A DNA stretch of 64,000 nt from Fagopyrum homotropicum (Eukaryota > Streptophyta > Magnoliopsida > Caryophyllales > Polygonaceae): assembly GCA_033239125.1 (NCBI GenBank), contig BSWB01000001.1:880501-944500 (forward strand), read 5' to 3'. A program made the position numbers and the translations under genes. The number at the start of each line of letters is the position of its first letter. The first letter of the stretch is position 1. Below the pieces are notes generated by a model, which made no database searches, was not told the DNA's origin, and saw nothing but the letters and a program-made list of their open reading frames with translations. This document shows positions 9,240-21,708 of the stretch, in pieces.

Positions 9240-11107
9240 ACACGAATCGACCAAAGCTCTCTCCATAGGAGGAGCAAATCGTTTTCAGAGATTGTTGTTG
9301 TTGTTTGATTTTGACATGTTCACATCCAACCTGTGATAGTTGTAAACTTTGGATATCTTCAAATGTTGTTATCTTCCTCACTGCTTCTTCTCCTTGGATC
9401 TGTTGCTGGTAATTCTCGGTCTCGATCTATATCATTTTATGATCTATTAATTTCTTGTACTAGTTAAACACGAATGGAATTGGTTTTTGAGTTTAATTCT
9501 TCGTTTCGTTTGCTTTTCGTGCGCGATTGAATCTTCTGATAAGTAGGTTGTCGTTGCTTCTTCCAGTGTTTTTGTTTTGTAAAATGCGGTTTTGAGCATT
9601 TGCCTGTAATGCAGCGGATTGGAATTTTGATTTCGAATATATTTCGTCTGTATGATGAAACGTTTGGATTCTTCTGATCCATTTTGTTATTTTGTGCTTG
9701 ATTTTGGTTCGATTAGTTCTCTGTCTATCACTTGCGAGTTTGTCGGTTGAATTATGATATTCGAGTTGTTAGATAAGTTCGTTTGGATTTGTTTGTCTTT
9801 TACTTGTTTTCAAATCAGAATCTAATTTAGGGTTGAATATTTCGCCTGTAATGTTTGCTAAGATGTATGATGTAGGATAGGTATGAAATTAATTTCTAAG
9901 GTTCTAACATTCACTTAAACCAACTCCCACACGTTGTTCTGAGATCTCCAGATATGGATATCATAGTGATATCAACTTCTGAAGTTTTTTTATTCATTAA
10001 TATTTTCGGACTATATACATATCTTGTTATTGATTTCGATGTGTGATATTCTGATACCTAGTTATGGATACCAAATGAGTCCTTGACATAGAAGGAAAGT
10101 TAGATCGTATTGAATTTCATGAGAAATGAAACATCAACTGCCATAGCTGATGCCAGCTTAACAAGTCAAGCTAATATGACTGGCAGAAGCACCCATGAGT
10201 AAGTTGAATCATATTTGAGTGATTTGTGAACATAATTTAACATTTAGGCTAATTATAGTTGCCTTTTTTATGTTCATGTCTTGGGATTGCTATTGCTTAG
10301 TGAGGTTCATTGTTGTGGCCATGATCTTGATGATGATAGCTTCATATTGTAGCTTTGAGTTTTCTTTTGATGCAGGTAGATGAGAGATTGTTATTGGGTT
10401 TGCTGCAGATGACAGATTGTTATTAGAGCTGTCATGGATGCAGATTTGTACCTTTTACATCTGTTAAGATTAGCATATGGATTGTACCTAATATAACATA
10501 AGATCACATGATTGAATGTGCTGAACCTAGTTGCTTTGCAATCTGTTTAAGCATCTAGAATTAGATTCCTTTTGAGGTTACTTTATTCTGAACTAGTTCA
10601 TTATCTATACCTTACCCTATCCCCTTTACTGGTTTGGATGTTGACATTCCCAGAATCTCGGAGGGGTTATGTTTTCTTTATTTCCTGACGTATTGTGCTT
10701 TTCTTGTCTTGCCTATTATTGTGATTGGCTACCAAGTGAAACATATACAATTGAGTTGCCCCATAAATTGTCAATATCAAAAGATGAAGTATTTTTGTAA
10801 AGCTATTTAGCAACCAGGAGCATTTTGGAAAGAAAAAAAAGATTGCTGATGAAACTAAAATCCTGACTAGTTACGAGTTTTAGTTGTTATATTTACGTGT
10901 TGACAATTTGACATTCTCAACCCCTTCTTTCGATGCTCAACTATACATGCTCATCACCGTTTATCAGGTCATATGGGTTGTGAATCAGGCGAGTTAGACC
11001 ACAAGAGATGTAGCCAATGGTTTATGGTGTCAATCCTACAACTATCTTGAGAGGGTTTGTATGGGTAAATAAGTGGGTGCTTTGCTCTTCTGCTTCTGGT
11101 ATTTGAA
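9240..11107 (+). other. Kinase gene 5' region: probable non-coding exon(s) and leader intron
   Basis: Pyrimidine-rich leader sequence at about 9240-9408 ends with a donor-like GTAATT at 9409. Acceptor-like TTATCAG at about 10961-10967 precedes the leader that joins the coding exon at 11108. The intron-like DNA between has no long open frame. The last leader segment contains an upstream ATG at about 10973 opening a short 26-codon frame, which might dampen translation if this leader is used. The transcript structure is inferred. Confidence 0.4.
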
Positions 11108-14100
11108 ATGGAGGAGACATGTGATGCTTCTGGACAATCAGGACACGGTCCTTCTAGCTCAACGTGGTGGCATCCAGAGTTGGTTGAAAAGTTTGGATCT
11201 GTTTCTTTGGCTTCCCAAGAGGAGGGCATGAGTCAAAATGAAACCAGCAGTAATGCTGAGGAGAATGACCTTCCCTCTCAAACAGAGTCGGAAATACTTT
11301 GGAGTACTGGGGTCCTGTCTGAGCCTATTACTGATGGATTTTACTCTGTGGTTCCAGTAAGCAAGAATTCTGATTTTCTACTATTTTTTTCTTGTAAATC
11401 TGTGACCATTTTTCACACCCATAAGGATTGGTTGCATAATTGCATTGTTAACCTTCTTCTACTTTGACAGTGGTAGACTGGTAGGTAGCTTACCTCTGTA
11501 TCTGCGGACAATCTATTCACAAACTGCCAGCACGGCTTTACATGCATGTTATCCTCTTGTTTTATCTTCAAATTCTTTATTCCGTGTTCTACCAAATTGT
11601 TGAGGATAATTTGATCAAATGAAATTTTAGAAAGGAATGTAGGTGTAGCTGTGTAAGTAGCTAGAGTTTTGTAGTTATCTTTTTATATCTCTCTATCCTT
11701 GCATAACTCGGTAAGTTCTAAAAAAAGCAAACTACTACTATAGCCTTTACCATATGGAACTGTACTCCGGTTTCTTCTCCTGCAGATATTTCTGTTGCTA
11801 AAGTTTCATGTGGAAAGAGCTTACTCAATTTGACTTCAATATATACTTTTCTCACAATTGATTGTATATTGATTATGTTGGTTACATTCCCGTTTGATGT
11901 CTGGATCACATACTCCCAGTATCCTGTTCACAAGTGATTTACTAGTTTCTCTCCGTAAGGACCAAAAAAGTGACTATGTCTAAACATTGCGCAGGACAAA
12001 AGGATCAAAGAGATGTTTGATCGTCTTCCTAGTTTGGAAGAGCTATCTCGGCTTGAGGCTGAGGGTTTGAGAGCTGATGTTGTCGTTGTAGATGCACAGA
12101 AAGATAAGAAGCTTTTAAGGCTGAAGCAACTTACTTTAGCTCTTGTCAAAGGGCTCAATTCAAACCCAGCAGCAATAATAAAAAAGATTGCTGGATTGGT
12201 AATGAGTCTTCATTGACCTTGTCTTTGGTTTTTCGTTACGCAGTTACTCATTAGTTGTAGTTTGTATTTTTGGTGTACCTTGTTCCTTGGGACGATATAT
12301 TAGTAGTATTACAAAATTCTCTCTTTAGTTGGTCCAGGTTAGCTGTTGATGTAGTTGAAGATTTCCTTTATTAATTGGTTCTTGTGGAACTGGTCAATAA
12401 ATCTAGGGATTGCTGAGCAACTTGATCCAAGTAATCATACATTGCTTGTGTAATTTATGAATGTAAACTGTATATGTTTTCACTTTATGTCAGGTTTCTG
12501 ACTTTTACAAGCGACCAAATTTGGAGGCTATTCCTGGCAGAGCTGCACTAGAGGAAGCTTGCCATGCTTCAATATTTCGGGGTGTTCAGCTGCTAGGGCA
12601 GATTAAGCACGGTTCATGTCGTCCTCGGGCAATTTTATTTAAAGTTCTTGCTGATACTGTAGGCCTTGAAGCTAAGCTAATGATGGTACTGCTGATGCGG
12701 ATATCAAATTATGCAGAAAGCATCTCTCGATATGATTAGATTTTGATGTTCCATTTCCATACTCATTTCCTTTTTTTCTTTGTCAGGGGTTGCCAAGTGA
12801 AGGATCTATTGAGTGCACAGATTCATACAAGCATATGTCTGTGGTAGTGACTTTGAATTCAGTGGATTTATTGGTTGATCTTATGCGGTTTCCTGGTCAG
12901 CTGGTACCTCAATCAACTAAAGCTATCTTCATGACACATATTTCTGCTGAAGGGGAGAGTGATTCTGCAGAAAATGATTCTTGTGATTCTCCCTTGGAAC
13001 CTAATAGCCCTCTGTACGGATTTTCTGAGGGATTTGATCATGAAAGGTTTATATTATTTTATGTATGCTTACGTATGATTGTGCCATGTCCTTTCCCTTA
13101 TGTATGTTGAATTAATGTTGTATGTATTTGTTCTATTTTTATTTATAACAGTGCTGAGAAAGAGGATACTGTGCAACATCCACGGAGGCTAGATGGGGCA
13201 AATGCTTCAAGTCTATTGCAGAGAAGAATGTTGCGCTCTGCCTCTTCTGTAAGGTAATTTGTCTGTATAATAACATGTGCATTAGTGGTCCCTAAGATAT
13301 ATTCTTCTTGCTTGGCAGCGTGTCTTGGACCTCTTTTAATATAATGGGTTGGATGTTGTTTTCCTTGTGTGGGCCTTTTTTTTGGTGCCTATGTTATGGA
13401 TTTGACTTGATGCCATTCTAATAGCTTAATTTTTTTTCAGCTTATCACACAGCGATCCTAATGTTGCATCACCATTCTGGCGGAGGAGTCGAAAGAAGAT
13501 CATCGTGGAATCACGCACTGCTAGTTCAAGGTTGTTGAAGTTTTCTGTGCAGTGCAAAAATTACTTTGGTTTAGTACATTCTGAACTGCCTTGTATGTTT
13601 CTGTGCAATTATTTGCTTGATTTCCATAAGCTTTATGTCATGCTTCCTACTATGTCTCACACTAATTTGTCTGTCAGTTGTGAATGGAAGCTTTCATGTT
13701 GTTTGCTGTGCCATCACTCCAGAGGGGATTCAATAGCTTGTCTGAGCAAAAGTTTTTTCCAGCTTCTTTCCTGTGTATGAGATGCAAGCCGTAGACTATA
13801 ATAAATAATTCAACAACGTAAATTATGGACAGGAGGATTATTAATTTATTATAGAAAATGCCATTCCATCTCGACAAGGCTGAGAGTCTTACCACTGTTA
13901 CTGTATTAATCGCACTTATTACCTTAGCTGGACATTGTTCTGTTAGATGCAAATGCCTAAATCTTATCTCTTGGGTTACTAGTTGCCTCAAAATACATCA
14001 TGGTGCTTTGCTTCTTGTTATATCTTACAAAAGCAGGGGAAGGGGTTTAGGATTTGCACATCCTTGAGGAGGATACCCTTCTTGAAAGGACACCCTCAGG

Positions 14101-17100
14101 CCTAGAAGTTAGAGAGGACAAGTGTGATCAAGGAATAATCAGACATGATCAGGGTGCTGCTGATCTTGCTGAACATATTTTTTCCTATAAAATACTTGAG
14201 AATCCCGTGGCAAAAATTTTCACCGTTCTGTGAAAGTACTCTATCTTTAATGACTGTATAAAATCTCCTATTTACCATATTGACAAATCTTGGCAGTGTT
14301 TCATTAAAGAATTTTATGAATTGGTTTGTTAGTACCTTTCACTCTTTCTTTCCTTATCTCTCATCCTAATGCTAATCTAATCACATATATCACATGGTTC
14401 CAGTTTTCAATGGGACCTGAAAACAATCAGCCTCATTTGGCTCAGAGGAAATAAATTCATAGCATGTTTGGTTATGAGTGTTGATCATACAATTGAACAC
14501 TCTCAAAGATAAATATTTACTTTTATTCTTTTGGAGGCTGTGGATTTGAAATGGAAAAATTAAAAATAATGTCTGTGACAACTGACAAGAGTTAAAATGA
14601 AAAGATCTTTGTCTGTGGGTATCTTTTTATGTGCTTAGTTGGGGTGAGAATATTAAATAATTAAAATGTAGATTGCTTTTTTGCTTTTGCCTTTCCTTTC
14701 ATGTGATGGATGCCTGGTGAGTTGCATTTAAGCAATGGTCCCAACTGTAGCTAGGCTGTCACCATATGCCAGATGCTTCTTTTTATCACTTTTAGCCCAG
14801 CATGGAAGTCTATAAAAGCTCAAGGAACAACACTAGATCCTTTTTTTCCCCAATACATTTAGTTCAATTTCATATTCAATCCCACGGTGCTTACATTTTC
14901 AGCTACTATTTGAAGTGGTATTTTGCTATATTATGCACTACAGATTTGTGTACCAGATGGCTTTCTCGTGTTAATATTCTTTTTGTATGCTTGGAAATGT
15001 GTCTAATGTCCTTAGAACGATTAATCACCCTAAAACCTCATCTTGTACTAAAATTTAGCTGTTAACTCAAACTTTTTTTCTATAGTCCTTCATTGTCTAA
15101 GGTTACTATTTAATATGCAGTCCAGAGCATCCATCATTCCGTGCACGGGGAAGATCCATGCTTGGGGGTGAAAGGAAAGCACAGAGAGATTATACTGAAG
15201 AAGCTCCCACCTCAAGGTCTGTAGTCTGTACCTTGCTGAATTGGAAGTGTATGAATTAGATACTCTTAGGATGAACTTGTGAGACATGTGGTTTAGGCAA
15301 TTTTTGTTTCTTTGTCCCGTCATAATGTTGTTGGGAGCATGGGAACTAGTGGCATGCAGTTTTCTGGTGGCCGGCTGGTTGCTTACCTTGTTTGTGACAC
15401 ATGCAGTGGTGTTTATTTATAGAATTTGTCCAGATTATCATCAGCTCAGTAATGTTTATGCAGTGTGATGTTTAAGATTTAATGTTTGATGTACAGGTCG
15501 GTCGGTGCCTCGTCTACAGAAGCTCGGAGATTGAGAAGAAGAAGCATCAGCATTACTCCCGAGATTGGTGATGACATCGTCAGGTAGCTACATATGATTT
15601 ATAAACTTATTTTTAGAAAATTATGCTTCCCTGGTGTTCTATTGGTGAGTTATTTGGTAGTCTATAGATGGTGTTAATTTGTTATGTTTGCATAAATACC
15701 TACTGTATGCCCGTTTTGTTGCCTATATCTTACCAACTTTTTGAACATATTTAGTTAAGACCCTACATCAACTCTGAGGTGATTTTCAGATTTTTGCAAG
15801 TCTATCATATCTATTCGTTATTTAACCAACAATTTACAAATGTGGTGATAAACTGAAGTAATCCTTCCATCATACCTTTTTGTTAGTTGAAGAGCTGTTT
15901 CCTTATGCTGATGGAGTATACCTTGGATATTGTCCTCTATAAGAAATTTCATATTCAAGCGATACACGTTTTCTACTTTGTAGAGTAAATCTCCTCATCT
16001 CATCTGCTAGCTAGGCTGGTTTGGTAGCTGTTAACAATCTTCTCTGCACCTCTTTTCTGGCAACTTACAAGACTAGTAGATTGGCAACTTAGCTTATAAA
16101 CTGATGTACTTGAACATAATTTTCCAGGGCTGTTCGAGCCATGAATCGTCTCATGAGAGACCGTGCCAGTGGCAGTGATGTGTCATCTCCGAGTTCTCCA
16201 AATGATAGAAACAGTACAGATCCTCAAAAGAATGTATGTTGAACTTGGACCTATTATCTTCGTAAAGTTATTATTTTTGTGCTTCCCGCATTTTCCCTTT
16301 CTCGTATCATATATATTTACTTTCCAGAATCCATGATTGTTTGCTTCTTTAGCAATTCCATTTTTTAAACAACGATCAAGTAATGGTGATCCTGTTCGAG
16401 TAGTTTTTGGTTTATGGTGTTCTCAATTCCAATGGTATGGGGTCCACTATGATGTATCGCATCATCATAGTTCATATAGTTTATAATTCCATATTTAGAC
16501 TATAGCATGGATGTCTGGTACCCAGGGTCATCTCTTGCCTCTTTTTGGAATGAATCGGTATTCATTATTCTTAGTCAAGGCATTTCTAGTCACCAATGCT
16601 GCCACATAGAAAACTGAACTATTATTATGGAGCTGAAGTTTAAATTTTGCTTTATAGATGAAAACTATCCTTATACTCTGGAAATCGTTGCACTTGTGGA
16701 TCGTTGACCTTTAAAAAGTATTACTGTTGTACTATTGAGCTAGTGAGCTAGGGAGCACTGATCAGTTACTCCATTATATAGACATGAAGACCTTTTTAGT
16801 GTTTAGCAGAAAAGAAAAAATTTAGATGAGCGAATAGTTAAATCTGCTCTGTTGAATTATTCACCTTGATAGTGTATTGATTGGTTTGCTTGAGGCACAT
16901 TCAGGTGATGGCTCTGCAACTTGGTCACGGTGAGCTTTCTGGTCAAAATTCTGCTTTGTACAATTATCATGGAGAGGAAGGTTCTCAAAGGGCAATGTCA
17001 CTGCCATCATCTCCTCATCGATACGGGGGTCAGTCTTCAGAAAGGAGTAGCAGATTGGATCGTGTTACAACTCAAACGGTTTCAACTTGGAACAAGATTT

Positions 17101-20100
17101 TGGAATGCCATTCAGATAATAATAAACCTCTTCTTCCCTATCCCGAGTGGAGTATTGATTTCTCAGAATTGACTGTTGGAACTCGTGTTGGAATTGGTAA
17201 GCTCTTATTGTTCAAGCATCCTTTGGTGATGCTAATTGTGAAACCACTTTACTCTCCCTTGAGGAAAAAAGAAAGAAGAAAAACATCAAAACACCTATAA
17301 TCATGAAACTCATGTCCGCTTCCTTGGCATTCTTTCTTGAAGGCTCATTTCTGGACCCTTCTTTTTTTATTCTTCAAACTATTTTGCATTTGGATATTTG
17401 AGGTTCCATCTATAAATTAAAAATATCACTCGAGTAAAGGAAAATGGATATAGGTGACGTGACGGATGACCTGGGTGATTGTGAAATGCTTGAGTAATAG
17501 ATGTCTTCCGCTTAGGGATGCATCATGTGATTCACGTATCATGGCTTTAATATATACTCAGTGTAAGTTGTTTAAGATAGCTATGCGAAGAAATGGTTGA
17601 GAAGCACTTATACATCCTTCTTTGTTTTCCCCTTTCCATGTCTAGGTTTTTTCGGTGAGGTATTTCGTGGTATTTGGAACGGGACAGAGGTTGCCATCAA
17701 GGTTTTTCTGGAGCAGGATTTAACAGCTGAAAATATGGAGGATTTCTGCAATGAGATATCAATTCTGAGGTGTATTTATGTTGAATATCTCTCGGCTTCT
17801 GCATGTTTCAGAAACGTATCTGACATGCATTTTGTTTTTTGATCATTGCAGCCGACTTCGACATCCTAATGGTAATCCCATTTGCCTTGTTGAACAAAAT
17901 GTTCTACCATTTATGAATGTTTTGAGAATTGAGAAGTGATACGAAAACCTTTTTCAACTTGCTCTTTTTCACATTTTTGTATATGTAACAATGTGTTGGC
18001 ATATTGCAGTAATATTATTCCTTGGTGCTTGCACGAAACCACCCCGATTGTCAATGCTTACTGAATACATGGAGATGGGGTCATTGTATTATTTGATTCA
18101 TTTAAGTGGTCAAAAAAAGAAGATCAGTTGGAGGAGGAGATTAAAAATGCTACGTGACATATGCAGGTACATCCAAAGCTCTCTGTTGTGTAAATCAGTT
18201 CCTAGCCTTGCTCAATGGCTAGATGCTCAAATTGCATTGCATTGCTAAAAAAAAGTACCTGATAGCAGTGGATGTAAATTTAGGGCCCGTTTGGTTTGAA
18301 CTCCAGAATCGGAAACGGAATGAAAATGAATCTAGTCCATATGTATACCCTTGTTCATGAAAGTTTTTAGAATCATTCCTTGTGGTTTGAAGTAATTGAA
18401 GTTGAATTTGATTACTTTTGATACCCTATAGGGAAACAAAATATGGGGAGACAAGTGCATTTTGCATAAAAACACAAGGAATGATTCCCTAAAGTTTCAT
18501 GAATAAGGATATACATATGGACTAAATTCGTTTCCATTCCGTTTCCCTTTCCGGAGTTGGAACCAAACGGGCCCCTAGTATAATAGTACATGTTGTATGT
18601 CTATTGAAGTATAAAAAATGTTGTCATTAAGACATTATATTGTAATGCATCCAAACACTTTTTTGAAGGTAAAAAATTTGCAGTATAAAATATATATTTT
18701 GCATCCAAACAAGCCCTTTATGTCAAAGAGCCAAGAATTGTGTGATACAATGACTAAAGATTGACTTCTGTTCTTTTTTTTTTTTGGTGATTTAAGGGGG
18801 TTGATGTGCTTACACCGTATGAAGATAGTTCACCGTGATCTCAAGAGTGCCAATTGTCTTGTCAATAAACATTGGGTGGTGAAGATATGCGATTTTGGAC
18901 TCTCAAGGATAATGACAGAAACGCCCATTAAAGGTCTATCGTCTGCTGGAACTCCAGAGTGGATGGCTCCTGAACTCATTCGCAATGAGCCCTTTACCGA
19001 GAAATGCGACATTTTTAGCCTAGGGGTGATAATGTGGGAGCTCTGCACTCTAAACAAACCATGGGATGGTGTTCCACCCGATCGGGTACTTAGTACTACT
19101 TAAATCCTCCAAATTAATATAGTCTTCTAATTTGACCGATTCTGTTTTATGTGGTTCTTATTTACTTATTCATATACACTTCAGGTTGTGTACTCTGTTG
19201 CAAATGAAGGATCACGACTAGCGATCCCCGAAGGGCCATTGGGCAAGCTTATTGCAGGTAAATTGCTGAATTTCATTTTACTTGTTTTTTCACTTAATTT
19301 CTCTGTTATTAAGAAAGTTAAAAATGGAAGGAAAAAAAATCTAAACTATATACGATTGATGAAGGATTGAACTTTGAAGGGCATTAAACATAACAAAACT
19401 ATATGTAGAAAGTTAGATTAGGGTCGTGCACACGGTCCAGTCAGACCGGATAGTACGTCTAGACCAGCGGACCGTAAACTTCAAGAACCATGTACCAGTC
19501 TGGTCGCAATCACCGAACCAGTTATGGTTGGTCAACAAATTTTATTTTATTGATTTAGGATTCTGCCTCTTTGGTTCAACACATATTTACAAAGGGTCGC
19601 GATCCCGCGAGGGTGAGCTTTCTAACCTATATAGAAAATAGGGATCGTTTGTTTTGCTCCAAATATTCCAAGAAACGGAATGTTATCGGACTAGCCCATT
19701 AAATCGTATTGGTTCAGTCACAAGAATGATACATTAGATTTTTAGATACTCACTGTCGGAGATAATAAGTTCCCACATCGAAAGTTGTAGACACTCCGAA
19801 GCTAGTATATAAGGTCGGTGGGTTACTCCTCCTATTGTCAAGTGGTTTTAGGATGAAATCTCGGGTTTACGTGTTGGGCTTGGACCTAATGCTCGCATGT
19901 CTGTCTAATCGGACTTTGACACTAACCTAGTACCCTTTCTAATTTTTTTGAGCTTTGTTTGGTTCTACAAATAGATGTATAATTTAATATCACTATTCAA
20001 CCCGAGTTAAGGTCCAATTAAGATCCTGAAAACGAACTGGAAGTCCGGATCAGGAGCAAACACAACACTAATGTGCAGAAACTGTGATTTTCAGATTGCT

Positions 20101-20177
20101 GGGCTGAACCAAATGAACGGCCAAGCTGCGAGGATATAATGTCCCGGTTGCTGGACTGTGAGTACACCCTCACCTGA
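11108..20177 (+). CDS. EDR1-domain Raf-like MAP kinase kinase kinase
   Basis: Ser/Thr kinase of the plant Raf-like MAPKKK group, resembling Arabidopsis At3g58640/At2g31010 from memory. Sixteen exons: 11108-11356, 11995-12198, 12494-12685, 12787-13046, 13152-13253, 13441-13530, 15121-15216, 15497-15583, 16128-16233, 16905-17196, 17646-17769, 17852-17871, 18010-18166, 18797-19085, 19185-19257, 20095-20177. Phases agree throughout and give 807 residues. An EDR1/CTR1-type regulatory domain spans about 84-265 (HGSCRPRAILFKVLADTVGL, then LMRFPGQLVP). A Ser/Arg-rich linker follows. The kinase domain begins about 550: GIGFFGEV loop, ATP Lys578, HRDLKSAN with Asp674, DFG 692-694 and GTPEWMAPE. All catalytic residues are present, so it should be active. 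It ends DCEYTLT. The start is supported by the family-like MEET opening. Introns host a MITE and a possible solo LTR. Confidence 0.93.
18283..18574. mobile_element. Tourist/PIF-like MITE in kinase intron 13
   Basis: 292 bp with perfect outer inverted repeats GGGCCCGTTTGG and CCAAACGGGCCC. The inverted similarity extends about 100 bp inward (GGAATGAAAATGAATCTAG against its complement near 18515). It is flanked by TTA (18280-18282) and CTA (18575-18577), a near-match 3-bp target duplication. No coding capacity. A diverged relative lies at 7600-7902. Confidence 0.85.
19754..19921 (+). mobile_element. Possible solo LTR of a small (TRIM-like) retrotransposon
   Basis: A 168-bp block starts TGTCGG and ends TTTGACA, giving inverted TGTC/GACA ends. 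It contains TTCCCACATCG and a TATATAAGG box, as in LTRs of small plant retrotransposons known to me. Flanks CTCAC and CTAAC match at four of five bases, consistent with a decayed 5-bp target duplication. It lies in the last kinase intron. The class is inferred. Confidence 0.4.
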
Positions 20178-21708
20178 TCCGCGAAGAACAAATCGAGATT
20201 GCTGTACAGAAATCGCGTAGAGGATTTGTCACACTTCAATGGTCTCTTGTTTGGAGGGACAAACTGTGATTTTGTACCTTTAGAAAGTGAAAATGAGGGA
20301 AGTACACGCACAAGTTTCATAAGGTAGAGCGCTTACTGTCATTTAAAACAAAAATAATACCGTTACAAATGTTGATTTGAAAATTGTCGTGGATTGCATT
20401 CTCGCGGTTGGTTGGTATTAATGTGATTCAGTTCTTGCAACTATTTGATTAATCTACTAATCGTTGTGATGCACGTATCTAATTAGGATGATCGGTAGAG
20501 TGTGCTTAAATTTCTAGTGTTGTATCGTATAAACTAAACAAATTTAGTGTGGAAGTAAGTGTGTTTTTTTAGTTTTATAAATCAAACTATATCTTTATTA
20601 AATGTATAACCTGCTTTTTAAAATGAAACACAGTGATTTTTCCAGATTTATTGACCAGGTTATTTGTGTGTTAGTTTGTATATGTTTAAAATTTTGTAGT
20701 TCTCTTTTTAGTATATTTTACCATATCTATGTAATTTACTTACACGGTGTTCAGGTGTTGCGTAATTTACATAAATATACTATTAACTCCGTTTGTGTAG
20801 CCCGCATGCGCCTCATACCCTAATATAAAATATAAATGCGTTGCGACCACTTTCTTCTTCTTTCCTTCTTTTTTATAACGCTTTTAATGCCGGTCTGGGC
20901 GCATGTGGAGTCCGAATGTGCCCTATCTAAGTGTCTCAAGAGGCGCACGGGGCAAAGTGGGGCGTATGCGGACTCCTTATTGGTGGCCCCTATGTCCGTG
21001 TAAATAGTAAGCTTGCTAGAAAAATTATTATCTTTCGAAAGTTAACATGATACTTACTCATATTTTCACTCCACTTCGAGTTTTCAATAGGATAATTACA
21101 TATTTACGGAAGTTGATTATTTTCTTTGACGAACTTGTTAAGTTAGGTCACAACTTCCTGCTGCCTCACAAATGAACTCAAAACTACAAATTCTCATCTA
21201 TGAAGATATTTTTGTCGAATTTTTAAAAGACAATCCTAACTCTCTTACCCGTTTGTATGTATAATACAAACTTATCTCGAATTAGAGATGTAATATGAGA
21301 CAAGTTAACTAGAGTTCGGCTCGTCAAAGCTCGGCTCGAGCTCGTTCTTTTTCTAAACGAGCCGAATCTCTACCCATTGAAAGCCTGTATAAAATTTAGG
21401 CTTGACTCGGACTCAATTCGTTCAGATAAAGTTCGGCTAGTTCGGCTAAAATAACACTATATGAGCATTATTTTAGTCGAGCTATTCGAGCTCAGGTCAA
21501 GCTCGTTCACTCTCAATACGAATTGAGCTTGAACACGTTGATGCTCAGCTCGTTCGGCTATAACACCCCTAACCCGATGGGGCTCCGAAAATACCACAGA
21601 CATGAAAGCCTACAACGACAGTGGCCCAATATAATTGACCTTTAGGCCCAAGACCATCAAACGGAGCCCATTTAGCCCACTACCGTTTAGTCATCTCTCT
21701 CCTCATGT
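20178..21708. other. Intergenic region between kinase and trihelix genes
   Basis: Kinase 3' UTR is followed by AT-rich sequence. A cluster near 20880-20990 iterates GGCGCA/GCGCATG-like words. The second GAGCCG-word element (21300-21572) is followed by the trihelix promoter. The reading frame at 20018-20320 on the minus strand overlaps the last kinase exon and is not a gene. Confidence 0.6.
21300..21572 (-). repeat. GAGCCGAGC-word element, copy 2
   Basis: Contains GTTCGGCTCG, AAAGCTCGGCTCGAGCTCG and similar words in both orientations. Positions 21439-21475 are the exact reverse complement of 4651-4687. The end GCTATAACACCCCTA (about 21557-21571) mirrors TAGGGGTGTTATA at 4552. It is the same family as the element in lipase B intron 2, in the opposite orientation. 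Confidence 0.75.

Noticed and set aside
20018..20320. 100-codon minus-strand frame
   Set aside because: Overlaps the final kinase exon (20095-20177) on the other strand; no family match.
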